A stretch of 64,000 nucleotides of DNA, taken from NCBI RefSeq assembly GCF_039062465.1, contig NZ_JBCLNF010000001.1:186001-250000 (forward strand), given 5' to 3'. This document shows, piece after piece, positions 16,552-25,692 of this stretch (position 1 is the first letter of the stretch; each line of letters begins with the position of its first letter). The position numbers and the translations under genes were made by a program. The notes below the pieces were generated by a model. That model did no database searches. It worked only from the letters and a program-made list of their open reading frames with translations, and had not been told where the DNA came from. The stretch comes from Parolsenella sp958406235 (GTDB taxonomy: Bacteria; Actinomycetota; Coriobacteriia; Coriobacteriales; Atopobiaceae).

Positions 16552-19251
16552 GTGAGAACTGCCTTCGACATCTTCAAGCGCGACCTCAAACGCATCCTCG
16601 TCAATCCCGTGGCCGTCATCGTCGCCGTCGGCGTGTGCATCATCCCGTCGCTCTACGCATGGTTCAACATCCTCGCCAACTGGGATCCGTACGAGAACAC
16701 CTCGACGGTCCCCATCGCTGTCGTCATCGAGGACGAGGGCGCCGAGGTGGGCGACAAGGGCTACATCAACGCCGGCGACATGGTCGAGGAGCGCCTCAAG
16801 GACAATGACCAGCTCGGCTGGAACATCGTCGATAGCGAGGACGAGGCGATTGAGGGCGTGAAGAGCGGCCGCTACTACGCCGCCTTCGTCCTGCCGAAGG
16901 ACTTCACCAGCTCCATGGGAGACGTTCTCGACGGCGACACCGAGCAGGCGCACATCGCCTATTACGTGAACGAGAAGGTTAACGCCATCTCGCCCAAGGT
17001 GACCGATACCGGTGCGACCACCCTCGAGGCGCAGATCGCCAACCAGTTCGTGCAGGTCGTCGGCGAGACGGTTTCCGAGAAGCTCTCGGGCCTCTCCGGG
17101 AGCCTGCTTGGCGGCATCGACGAGGCCACCGCGAGCGCTACCGAGAGCCTGGTCGAGGTGCAGGGCCTGCTCAATGGCATCGCCGATGGCCTTGACAACG
17201 CTGGTGGCACCATTTCCGACGCCCGTGGTGCCGTTAGCTCCGCCCGCTCCACGCTCTCCCAGGTGAGTACTTCCTCTGCCTCGCTCGCGGACACGCTTTC
17301 GAGCTCCATGGACTCCCTCTCCACCACCCGCGCCAACGCGGGCGCCCTTGGCGCGCAGCTCTCCGGTGCCCTTGGCACGAGCGTGTCGACCATCTCTGGC
17401 ATCTCCAGCAAGGCTAACTATGACATCGGCCAGATCACCGGCGACGTGGGCTGGGCCCAGGGCCAGCTCGATGGCGCGATCAACCACATTGGTGCCCTCA
17501 ACTCCAACACCATCGCGGACCTCACGACCTCCATCCAGCGTGCGTGGGTCACGATCAACGGCCTCGATGACTCAACCCCCAACAAGCAGGAGATTCTCAA
17601 CGCGCTTTCCTCCGCGGAGTCTGCGCTCAACGAGCTCAAGAACCTGAACGACGGCCAGATCGCCACCCTCAAGGAGAAGAGCGCCGCCATCAAGAACGCC
17701 AACGACGCGATTGCCGGCCTCTCTGATTCCGTGAACGCCGCCGTGCAGGCGACCTCCCAGGGCCTTGCCGAGGTGCAGGGAACGCTCAACACCACGACGC
17801 TCCCGGCCGTCTCCAGCGCGCTCGACGGCTTCGCCGACGCCGGTGGCCGCCTTGTGGGCACCGCCAGCGCACTCGCCCCGATGCTCTCCCAGGCTGACGG
17901 CACGCTCTCCCAGCTCGACGGCATTCTCGCTCAGAGCTCTGACGCCATCGCCCAGACCTCTGCCGGTGTTCGTTCCGCCGCGGATGCCGTGGGCTCGCTC
18001 GCGACCGATACCGCCGCCATCCAGAGTGCCGAGGCCTTCAGCATGCTCAAGGACGCGCTTGACCTCGACGCGGAACAGGTGGGCGACTTCATCGGCTCGC
18101 CCGTCGAGATGGTCTCCCAGCCCATCTATGCCGTGGAGAACTACGGCAGCGGCGTGGCGCCGTTCTTCACCAACCTCGCTCTTTGGGTGGGCGGCTTCGT
18201 GCTCGTCGCCATCTACAAGCTCGAGGTCGATGACGAGGGCATCGGCAAATTCAAGCCGTGGCAGGGCTTCTTCGGCCGCTGGCTGCTGATGAACCTCCTG
18301 GGCCAGGTCCAGGCCATCGTCTGCTGCGTGGGTGACGTACTTCTCGGCATTCAGTGCCTGAGCCCGGTGGCGTTTGTCTTCGCCGGCATGGTGGAGAGCT
18401 TCGTCTACGTGGCGTTCATCTACTCGATATCCGTGGCCTTCAAGCATATCGGCAAGGCCATTGCCGTCCTGCTCGTGATCCTGCAGATTCCTGGCGCCTC
18501 GGGCACCTATCCCATCGAGATGATGCCGGACTTCTTCAAGAACGTTCACCCGTTCCTGCCGTTCACGTATGGCGTCAATGCCATGCGCGAGGCCATCGCG
18601 GGCTTCTACGGCAACTATTACGCCACGAACCTGCTCGTTCTTCTCGTGTTCCTGATTCCGGCGCTGCTCATCGGCGTTACCGCGCGTCGCCACCTGCTCA
18701 ACATCAACGCCTTGTTCGATCGCAAGCTTGGGGACACGGAGCTCATGATCACGGAGCGCACGAGCATGGAGGGCGCGACCTTCCGCCTCTCTACGCTCAT
18801 TAAGATCATCATGAACTCCGGCGAGTACAAGGCCGCCTTCACCGAGCGCGCCGCAAAGTTCGAGCTCATGTATCCCACGCTCATCAAGCGTGGCTTCGCA
18901 GCGCTCATCTGGGTTCCGCTCGTCCTGCTTGCGCTCATGTTCGTCCTGCCCGCGAAGTTCGCGATGCTGACGCTCTGGATTCTCTCGCTGATCGTCATCA
19001 GCACGTTCCTCATCGTGGTGGAGTACTTCCACGAGCGCGTCTCCAAGAAGCTCTCGCTTACCGACATGAGTCGCGAGGAGCTCTTCGCCCTCCTCGACGA
19101 CGAGCTTCGCCAGGAGTTCATGGCGTTCGCCCCGCTCGACAAGATGCGTCTCGAAAAGGACGAGGTCAACGCCTCCGCCCTCGAGAACCGTTCCGCACGC
19201 AAGGATTCCGATGCCTCGGATGCCGATTCCTCGAAGGGAGGCGAGGCGTAA
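16552..19251 (+). CDS. YhgE/Pip-family membrane protein 1
   Basis: 899 residues. One N-terminal membrane segment (about residues 17-40, PVAVIVAVGVCIIPSLYAWF) is followed by a long Ser/Ala-rich helical extracytoplasmic region (about 45-530) and then a membrane domain of five or six segments (about 545-720), the layout of the YhgE/Pip family related to ABC-2-type transporters. This copy adds a further membrane pair (about 785-835) and an acidic cytoplasmic tail. Pip was named from Lactococcus phage infection; other members are linked to type VII-like secretion or surface export. GTG start 16552. It overlaps the next gene by one base. The substrate is unknown. Confidence 0.8.
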   Translation: MRTAFDIFKRDLKRILVNPVAVIVAVGVCIIPSLYAWFNILANWDPYENTSTVPIAVVIEDEGAEVGDKGYINAGDMVEERLKDNDQLGWNIVDSEDEAIEGVKSGRYYAAFVLPKDFTSSMGDVLDGDTEQAHIAYYVNEKVNAISPKVTDTGATTLEAQIANQFVQVVGETVSEKLSGLSGSLLGGIDEATASATESLVEVQGLLNGIADGLDNAGGTISDARGAVSSARSTLSQVSTSSASLADTLSSSMDSLSTTRANAGALGAQLSGALGTSVSTISGISSKANYDIGQITGDVGWAQGQLDGAINHIGALNSNTIADLTTSIQRAWVTINGLDDSTPNKQEILNALSSAESALNELKNLNDGQIATLKEKSAAIKNANDAIAGLSDSVNAAVQATSQGLAEVQGTLNTTTLPAVSSALDGFADAGGRLVGTASALAPMLSQADGTLSQLDGILAQSSDAIAQTSAGVRSAADAVGSLATDTAAIQSAEAFSMLKDALDLDAEQVGDFIGSPVEMVSQPIYAVENYGSGVAPFFTNLALWVGGFVLVAIYKLEVDDEGIGKFKPWQGFFGRWLLMNLLGQVQAIVCCVGDVLLGIQCLSPVAFVFAGMVESFVYVAFIYSISVAFKHIGKAIAVLLVILQIPGASGTYPIEMMPDFFKNVHPFLPFTYGVNAMREAIAGFYGNYYATNLLVLLVFLIPALLIGVTARRHLLNINALFDRKLGDTELMITERTSMEGATFRLSTLIKIIMNSGEYKAAFTERAAKFELMYPTLIKRGFAALIWVPLVLLALMFVLPAKFAMLTLWILSLIVISTFLIVVEYFHERVSKKLSLTDMSREELFALLDDELRQEFMAFAPLDKMRLEKDEVNASALENRSARKDSDASDADSSKGGEA

Positions 19252-21533
19252 TGCGCAAGATCATCGACTTCATCAAGCGCGACCTGCGCCACATCAAGGG
19301 GAACGTCATTGCTCTCGTCGTCATCATGGGCATCATCGTGGTACCGACGTTCTATGCATGGTTCAATATCGGTGGCTTCTGGGACCCGTACAGCAACACG
19401 AAGAACCTGAAGGTCGCCGTTGCCAACTCTGACCTCGGGTATACCTCTGACCTCATGCCCATAGAGATCAACTTCGGTGATCGCGTAGTCAATGACCTGC
19501 GCGAATCGACGACCATCGGCTATACCGTGGTCTCCGAGGACGAGGCCATCGAGGGAGTTCGCTCTGGCGAGTACTACGCTGCCGTCGTCATTCCGGAGGA
19601 CTTCTCCGCCGATCTCCTCACAGCCCTTTCTGACAATCCGGTCAAGGCCCAGGTCAAGTTCTATCAGAACGAGAAGGCCAACGCGATCGCCCAGATCGTG
19701 ACCAACAAGGCATCCGCCGCCATCGAGAAGGACATCGACGAGTCGTTCGCGAGCACCGTGACAACCGTCGGGGCCGGCGTCCTCGACCAGCTTGGCAACT
19801 ATCTCGATGACGATAAGATCGCGGAGGTTGCCGCCAACCTCGACACCGCCGTGCAGAAGAGCTCCGAGACGCTCACGTCTACCGCCCAGACCATGCGCGG
19901 CTTCGCGGACACGCTTGACGCCACCCAGGGCCTGCTCGGGTCCGGCTCCTCGGCCTTCGATGCCTCCCTGTCTTCCGCGCTCTCCGTGGGCAACTCGCTC
20001 AAGGGTGCGGCGAGTAACGTCCGCGACCTCGGTAACGCCCTCGACGGCACCACGGGATCGATCAACGACGCCATCGCCTCGAGCTCTGCCAGTATCGGCG
20101 CGGTCTCCGATGCCATCGATAGCGCGTTCAATGCTGCCGATGGCCCCACGAACGACCTCATCGACGCCCTCACCAAGGCGCAGGGCGTGGCCTCCACGAA
20201 CCAGGAGCGCCTGAATGACCTCGCGTCGCGCCTTGGCGCCGCGGCTGACAAGATGGACGCAGCCAAGTCTTCCGTCGACACCCAGCTGAACGCCCTCGAC
20301 CCGAATTCGCCGCTCTACGGCATTCGCTACTCGACGCTCCACAAGACCTCGATCGCGCTCCAGGACGCGAGGGACTCCGCCCGCGAGCTCAAGGCACACG
20401 CCGAGAGCGCCGCCTCCTCGATGGGCGAGCTCGCCCAGATGCTCGGCAAGACCGCCGGAGACATCCAGATGGGCAAGACCGACGCCGCAGCCGCCCGCGC
20501 CGAGCTCCAGGGCATCGTCTCGAATGCGAAGGACAGCCTTTCCTCCGTCGAGTCCTTCTACGAGACGAACCTCAAGGGGTCGCTCAACGACCTGGCCAAC
20601 AACATCGACTCCGCCGCCGGCGATGCCGACTCCATCATGTCGAGCCTGAACGAGACGCTCGGTGCCGTCGGCACCACCGCCTCTTCCGCCGCGAACTCCA
20701 TCGGTGGCGCTAGCGACTCGCTGAGCCAGGCCGCCGACGTGCTCGACGACTCCGCCCAGAAGCTCGTTGCGCTTCACGGCAAGCTCACGGCAGCCCTCGA
20801 GTCCGATGACATGAACCAGGTGCGCTCGATTCTCTCGGGCGATGTCAACGAGCTCGCGAACTTCATCTCCAACCCCGTCGTCGTCGATCGCAACCCGATC
20901 TATGCGATCGAGAACAACGGCAGCGCCATGGCGCCGTTCTACACGACGCTCGCCATCTGGATTGGTGGCGTCATTCTGGCCGCCCTCGTGAAGACGGGCG
21001 CGAGCGAGAAGGCCATTGAGGAGACGGGCTGCTCGCACGCCCAGGCCTATCTCGGACGCCTTGCCCTGTTTGCGGGCGTCGGCCTGCTCCAGAGCGCGCT
21101 GATCTGCGCCGGTGACCTTTACTTCCTCGGCGTGCAGTGCGCCAACCCCGTCCTCTTCTTCCTGGTGGGGTGGCTGGCGAGCTTCGTGTTCGTGAACATC
21201 ATCTACGCCCTTACCGCGAGCTTTGGCGACGTGGGCAAGGCCATCGCGGTCGTCCTCATGGTCATCCAGGTGGCGGGTTCCGGTGGCACCTTCCCCAAGG
21301 AGATGCTCCCTGCCACGTTCCAGGCTCTGTATCCCTTCCTTCCATTCGTTCACAGCGAGAACGCCATGCGTGCCGCGATGTTCGGTCTTTATGGCAATGA
21401 CTACTGGATCTGCATGGGCAAGCTCGCGTGCTTCCTCATTCCGGCGCTCCTGCTCGGCCTCGTGCTTCGTCGCCCGATTATCCGCCTGAACGAGTGGGTC
21501 GAGGAGAAGCTCGAAAGCACGAAGCTGATGTAG
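19251..21533 (+). CDS. YhgE/Pip-family membrane protein 2
   Basis: 760 residues with the same plan as the preceding gene: N-terminal membrane segment (about 13-36, NVIALVVIMGIIVVPTFYAWF), long Ser/Ala-rich helical region (about 45-530), then a five-to-six-segment membrane domain (about 560-745). NGSAMAPFYTTLAIWIGG near 558 and the block around GSGGTFPKEMLPATFQALYP near 675 match equivalent segments in copy 1. The two are clear paralogues, translationally coupled (TAATG), and may act as a heteromer. It lacks the extra C-terminal membrane pair of copy 1. Confidence 0.8.
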   Translation: MRKIIDFIKRDLRHIKGNVIALVVIMGIIVVPTFYAWFNIGGFWDPYSNTKNLKVAVANSDLGYTSDLMPIEINFGDRVVNDLRESTTIGYTVVSEDEAIEGVRSGEYYAAVVIPEDFSADLLTALSDNPVKAQVKFYQNEKANAIAQIVTNKASAAIEKDIDESFASTVTTVGAGVLDQLGNYLDDDKIAEVAANLDTAVQKSSETLTSTAQTMRGFADTLDATQGLLGSGSSAFDASLSSALSVGNSLKGAASNVRDLGNALDGTTGSINDAIASSSASIGAVSDAIDSAFNAADGPTNDLIDALTKAQGVASTNQERLNDLASRLGAAADKMDAAKSSVDTQLNALDPNSPLYGIRYSTLHKTSIALQDARDSARELKAHAESAASSMGELAQMLGKTAGDIQMGKTDAAAARAELQGIVSNAKDSLSSVESFYETNLKGSLNDLANNIDSAAGDADSIMSSLNETLGAVGTTASSAANSIGGASDSLSQAADVLDDSAQKLVALHGKLTAALESDDMNQVRSILSGDVNELANFISNPVVVDRNPIYAIENNGSAMAPFYTTLAIWIGGVILAALVKTGASEKAIEETGCSHAQAYLGRLALFAGVGLLQSALICAGDLYFLGVQCANPVLFFLVGWLASFVFVNIIYALTASFGDVGKAIAVVLMVIQVAGSGGTFPKEMLPATFQALYPFLPFVHSENAMRAAMFGLYGNDYWICMGKLACFLIPALLLGLVLRRPIIRLNEWVEEKLESTKLM

Positions 21534-21651
21534 GGGAGGGCCGCTCGCACCTGTGACCGTCTCGGGCCGTGCTCGCCGTCGGGTTACGCCCGCGATGGGC
21601 CGAACCTGCGGTCGCAGCGCGTCCGCGCCGCCCTTTCATAGATCGTCCGAC

Positions 21652-21688
21652 AACGCCCGGATGCGCCCTGAGAGCGCGTCCGGGCGTT
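21652..21688 (+). other. Strong hairpin just upstream of priA
   Basis: AACGCCCGGA (21652-21661) and TCCGGGCGTT (21679-21688) form a perfect 10-bp stem, extended inward by GCGC/GCGC. It ends 12 bases before the priA start. Only a weak T tail follows, so it may be a terminator of the YhgE/Pip operon or an mRNA structure limiting priA translation. Confidence 0.55.
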
Positions 21689-21700
21689 ACACTTAGGCGC

Positions 21701-24010
21701 ATGAGATACGCAAAGGTCGTCCCGGACATACAGACGCGCGCCATCGACGGCGCCTTCGACTACGCAATCCCGCCGGAGCTCGAGCCGCGGTGCCTCGTGG
21801 GCGCCACGGTGCTCGTGAGCTTTGGCCATAGGGACGTCGTCGGCTATGTCACTGCCGTTGGAGACCAGCCTGGCGAGGGCGTCTCTCCGGAGCGCGTCCT
21901 GCCCGTTGCGCGCGTGCTTGCGGCCCCGGCGTTTGACGAGGTGGGAGCACGCCTCGCGGAGTGGATGGCAGCCGAGTATGCCGCGCCCCGGCCCGCGTGC
22001 CTTCGCCTCATGATGCCGCCTGGCCAGACGATGCGCGTGAAGCGCGAGGAGGGCGGCGAGTGGCAACTCGTGGTCGAGCGCGCCCAGGCCGTCGACGACC
22101 GCTGGGCCTCCCTCACGGAGGAGGGCCGCGCCTTCGAGCCCCGCGCGAACGCGAGCCGCCAGCGCCAGGTCCTCGCGGCACTCGCGGCGGGCCCCATGCG
22201 CCTGGCAGAGCTCTCCGCTCTCGTGCCGGGGGCTTCGAGCGTCGTGTCGTCTCTCTCGCGCAAGGGCGCCGTTTCCGTCGAGCACAGGCGCCGCGTCCGT
22301 GGGTCCGACGAGGGGACGAGCCTCTCGAGCGCCTCTGCGCCCAGGCCCGAGTGCCTCACGGCCGGGCAGGTCTCCGCGCTTGATGCCATTGCTCGCGCGA
22401 CCGAGGCACGTGCGGGCGACGTGGTCCTTGTCGACGGCGTCACGGGGTCTGGCAAGACGGAGGTCTACCTCGACGCTATCGAACGCGTCCGTGCGCAGGG
22501 GAGGGGCGCGATCGTCCTCGTTCCGGAGATTTCGCTCACGGCCCAGACGGTCGGCCGCTTCAGGAGCCGCTTCGGCGACGACGTCGCCATCCTCCACTCC
22601 CGACTTTCGACCGGCGAACGCTTCGACCAGTGGGACATGGTCCGCATGGGTGCCGCGCACGTCGTGGTTGGCGCACGATCCGCCCTGTTCGCGCCTCTCG
22701 CGAACGTGGGCCTTATCATCGTGGACGAGGAGCATGAGGGCTCCTACAAACAGGACCAGGCTCCGCGGTATCACACGCGTGACGTCGCGGCGAGGCTCGC
22801 TCGCGAGCGTGGCGCGGCGCTCGTGCTCGGCAGCGCCACGCCCTCGCTCGAGAGCCTCGAGCGTTGCCGTGTCGGCTCGTGGCGTGGCGTCCGATGGACC
22901 CGCGTCGAGATGCCCGAGCGTCCGGGTGCTGCCGTCTTGCCCGAGGTTCGCGTGGTGGATATGCGCCAGCAGTTCGCGGCGAAGAACGGCTCGGTCTTCT
23001 CGACGGTCCTCTCGGAGGCCCTTCTCGGCGTGGCGAAGCGCCGCGAGAAGGCGGTCCTGCTGCTCAATCGACGCGGTTTTGCGAGCTTCCTCATGTGCCG
23101 CGAGTGTGGCTGCGTGCCCACGTGCGAGCACTGCTCGACGGCGCTCACGTACCACGAGCGCACGCATAGCCTCATGTGTCACAGCTGTGGTCGCTCCTGG
23201 CCCGTGCGCGCCTATCCGGACCCCTCGACCAAGTGCCCCAACTGCGGGAGCCGCTACCTCGCGCAGTTTGGCCTCGGCACCCAGCGCGTCGAGGACGAGC
23301 TCAACATGCTTCTTGCGGGGCAGGGGGTCGACGTCATCCGCATGGACGCGGACACCACCTCGACGAAGGGCGCGCACACGCGTCTGCTCGAGGAGTTCGA
23401 CGCGAGCGAGTGCGCCGTGCTCGTGGGCACGCAGATGATCGCGAAGGGCCTCGACTTTCCCGAGGTCACGCTCGTGGGCGTGGTCAATGCGGACACGACG
23501 CTCAAGTTGCCGGACTTTCGTGCCGGCGAGCGTACGTATGACCTACTCGAGCAAGTTGCCGGGCGCGCCGGCAGGGGAGGCCGGCGCGGCGAGGTCATCA
23601 TCCAGACGTACTGGGCGACGCACCCCGCAATCGCTGCCGTGGCCAGGCATGACCGCGCGCGGTTCGAGGGCTATGAGCTTGGGCAGCGTGAGGAGGCGTA
23701 CTACCCGCCCTTCTCACGCGTGTGCAACGTGACCGTCTCCGGCAAAAGCGAGCGCCTCGTGCGCGAGCGCACCGACGAGCTTGCTCGCTATTTGCGCGAG
23801 GCCGTGCTCGACCTCGACGGCGAATGGGAGGTTCTTGGCCCCGCGGAGTGCGTGCGCGCTCGCGTCAAGGATCGCTTCAGGCGTCATATCGTGCTCAAGT
23901 GCCCGGTGGGTGCCGAGCCCGGCCCTATCCTTGCGGCGGCGGCCTCGCGGCTCCCGGCGCGTCGAGACGTGTCGCTTGCGATTGACGTCGACGCTTACGA
24001 CATGATGTAG
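21701..24010 (+). CDS. priA: Primosomal replication restart helicase
   Basis: 769 residues. PriA reloads the replisome at stalled forks. An N-terminal DNA-binding domain (about 1-200) is followed by Walker A GVTGSGKTEVY near residue 246, DEEH near 341, and a zinc-binding block of paired cysteines (CRECGCVPTCEHC near 466, CHSCG near 493, CPNCGS near 509). GTQMIAKGLDFP and the Q-x-x-GRAGRGG motif VI follow. ATG 21701 begins the conserved YAKVVPDIQT segment; the upstream extension of the open frame is not conserved-looking. Ribosome site is weak (TAGGCG), behind a strong hairpin. Confidence 0.94.
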   Translation: MRYAKVVPDIQTRAIDGAFDYAIPPELEPRCLVGATVLVSFGHRDVVGYVTAVGDQPGEGVSPERVLPVARVLAAPAFDEVGARLAEWMAAEYAAPRPACLRLMMPPGQTMRVKREEGGEWQLVVERAQAVDDRWASLTEEGRAFEPRANASRQRQVLAALAAGPMRLAELSALVPGASSVVSSLSRKGAVSVEHRRRVRGSDEGTSLSSASAPRPECLTAGQVSALDAIARATEARAGDVVLVDGVTGSGKTEVYLDAIERVRAQGRGAIVLVPEISLTAQTVGRFRSRFGDDVAILHSRLSTGERFDQWDMVRMGAAHVVVGARSALFAPLANVGLIIVDEEHEGSYKQDQAPRYHTRDVAARLARERGAALVLGSATPSLESLERCRVGSWRGVRWTRVEMPERPGAAVLPEVRVVDMRQQFAAKNGSVFSTVLSEALLGVAKRREKAVLLLNRRGFASFLMCRECGCVPTCEHCSTALTYHERTHSLMCHSCGRSWPVRAYPDPSTKCPNCGSRYLAQFGLGTQRVEDELNMLLAGQGVDVIRMDADTTSTKGAHTRLLEEFDASECAVLVGTQMIAKGLDFPEVTLVGVVNADTTLKLPDFRAGERTYDLLEQVAGRAGRGGRRGEVIIQTYWATHPAIAAVARHDRARFEGYELGQREEAYYPPFSRVCNVTVSGKSERLVRERTDELARYLREAVLDLDGEWEVLGPAECVRARVKDRFRRHIVLKCPVGAEPGPILAAAASRLPARRDVSLAIDVDAYDMM

Positions 24011-24116
24011 GGGTCGGCGGCGCGCGCGGTCTGGCCGGCTGCGCTCGTTGTCCGTCACCCATCGCGTGGCTATCGCGTGAGGACGTGCCCGTGCGGCTTT
24101 TCGAGCGCATTCCTGC

Positions 24117-24125
24117 TGGTATCAT
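24117..24125 (+). promoter_or_regulatory. Extended -10 promoter for def
   Basis: TGG-TATCAT is an extended -10 (TGnTATnAT) 41 bases before the def start; no clear -35. The same nonamer occurs upstream of the HAD gene at 27720. Confidence 0.5.
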
Positions 24126-24165
24126 GGTCTCTTGTGAAAACTCACGGCAGCCGAGAAGGAGCATC

Positions 24166-24717
24166 ATGAGCGCATCCGAAGACATCGTCCTGACCCCAGA
24201 CCCGCGCCTCTCCGAGATGTGCGCGCCCATCGAGAAGATCGACGACTCCGTCCGCAAGCTTGCCAAGCACATGCTTGACGTCATGTATGACGCCGACGGC
24301 TGCGGCCTCGCCGCGCCCCAGATCGGCAAGCTCGTTCGTCTCGTCGTCATCGATGTTGACTATGTACCGGGCGATTCCTCTAGCCGCAATCCCTATGTGC
24401 TGATTAACCCCAAGGTCGTCACTGCAGACGGCGACCCGCGCCTCTTCTCCGAGGGCTGTCTCTCGTTTCCCGGTATCTCAGTGGACATCGAGCGCCCGAG
24501 CCATGTCATCGTCCACGCGACGGATCTCGACGGCGACCTTCTTCAGTATGAGGCCGAGAACAACCTCCTCGCCGTCTGCCTCCAGCACGAGATCGACCAC
24601 CTGAACGGCGTGACGATGGTCGACCATCTCTCGCTGCTCGAGCGCGTCAAGGCCCTGCATGACTGCGAAGCTGCCATCTCCGGCGGCGCACGTCCCGGTG
24701 AGACCTCCGCGGAGTAG
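24166..24717 (+). CDS. def: Peptide deformylase
   Basis: 183 residues. It removes the formyl group from nascent N-terminal methionine. The three family motifs are GCGLAAPQIG near residue 46, EGCLSFPG near 96 and QHEIDHLNG near 142, supplying the metal ligands Cys and two His plus the catalytic Glu. ATG 24166 has AAGGAG 5 bases upstream. fmt, whose product adds the formyl group, follows 57 bp downstream, the usual def-fmt pairing. Confidence 0.95.
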   Translation: MSASEDIVLTPDPRLSEMCAPIEKIDDSVRKLAKHMLDVMYDADGCGLAAPQIGKLVRLVVIDVDYVPGDSSSRNPYVLINPKVVTADGDPRLFSEGCLSFPGISVDIERPSHVIVHATDLDGDLLQYEAENNLLAVCLQHEIDHLNGVTMVDHLSLLERVKALHDCEAAISGGARPGETSAE

Positions 24718-24774
24718 TGGCCGCGTTGTTCGCTCCTTCCATCCTCTGACCCGTTCCCTTCTAGGGAGGCCGAT

Positions 24775-25692
24775 ATGCGCGTTATCTTCATGGGCACGCC
24801 CGATTTTGCCGTCCCGTCTCTTTGCGCCCTCGCGGATACCTTCGAGGTCGCCCTCGTCATCACGAGGCCCGATGCCGTTCGTGGCAGAGGCAAGCGCCTC
24901 GAGCCCAGTCCCGTCAAGGCGGAGGCCATCTCTCGTGGCATCGAGGTAATCGAAGCCAATCGCATGACGCCCGAGGTCTTAGATGCCATGCGTGCCGTGA
25001 GCGCGGATATCATCTGCGTCGCCGCCTATGGCTGCATCCTTCCGGATGCCGTCCTCGAGATGGCGCCTCTCGGCTGCGTGAACGTGCACGCGTCGCTTCT
25101 CCCTCGCTGGCGCGGCGCCGCCCCCGTTCAGCGTGCGATTCTCGCCGGAGACGAGCGTGCGGGCGTCTCGATCATGCGGGTCGTTTCCGCCCTCGACGCC
25201 GGCGCCTATTGCGCGCAGGCCTCCTGCGAGGTTGGCGACATGACTTCCGCCGAGCTCATGGCCAAGATTGGCGAGCTCGGTGCGGATGCTCTCATCGAGT
25301 CCCTCCGCGAGATTGAGGCTGGTACGGTCACGTGGACCGAGCAGGACGAATCTCTCGTCACCTACGCGCACAAGATCGAGAAGGCCGAGATGAAGCTCGA
25401 TCCGACGGATGACGCCCTCGAGAACGCCCGCCGCGTGCAGGCCTCCTCGGACGCCGCTCCCGCGCGTTGTGCCGTCGCAGGTAAGGGCGTTCGCATCATG
25501 CGCGCCACCATCTGCGAAGACATGAGGCCCGCTGTCGGAGCGGTCAAGGTTTCCCATGGCCGCGTCGCCCTTGGTTGCGCCGACGGTGCCATCGAGGTCA
25601 TCTCCGTCAAGCCCGACGGCAAGCGCGAGATGGAGGCGTCTGCCTGGGCGGCTGGTCTCCGTGGAGACGATATTGCCTGGGAGCGTGTGTAG
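24775..25692 (+). CDS. fmt: Methionyl-tRNA formyltransferase
   Basis: 305 residues. It formylates initiator Met-tRNA using 10-formyltetrahydrofolate. The N-terminal Rossmann domain starts MRVIFMGTPDFAVPSL; the catalytic Asn-His pair is in VNVHASLLPRWRGAAP near residue 103, and the catalytic Asp in SALDAGAYC near 142. The C-terminal OB-like domain (about 205-300) is present. AGGGAGG precedes the ATG. Its TAG is immediately followed by the rsmB ATG, giving the common def-fmt-rsmB cluster. Confidence 0.95.
   Translation: MRVIFMGTPDFAVPSLCALADTFEVALVITRPDAVRGRGKRLEPSPVKAEAISRGIEVIEANRMTPEVLDAMRAVSADIICVAAYGCILPDAVLEMAPLGCVNVHASLLPRWRGAAPVQRAILAGDERAGVSIMRVVSALDAGAYCAQASCEVGDMTSAELMAKIGELGADALIESLREIEAGTVTWTEQDESLVTYAHKIEKAEMKLDPTDDALENARRVQASSDAAPARCAVAGKGVRIMRATICEDMRPAVGAVKVSHGRVALGCADGAIEVISVKPDGKREMEASAWAAGLRGDDIAWERV

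Noticed and set aside
16552..21533. Phage-related locus because of the Pip name
   Set aside because: No integrase, terminase or other phage gene nearby; Pip-family proteins are ordinary chromosomal membrane proteins.
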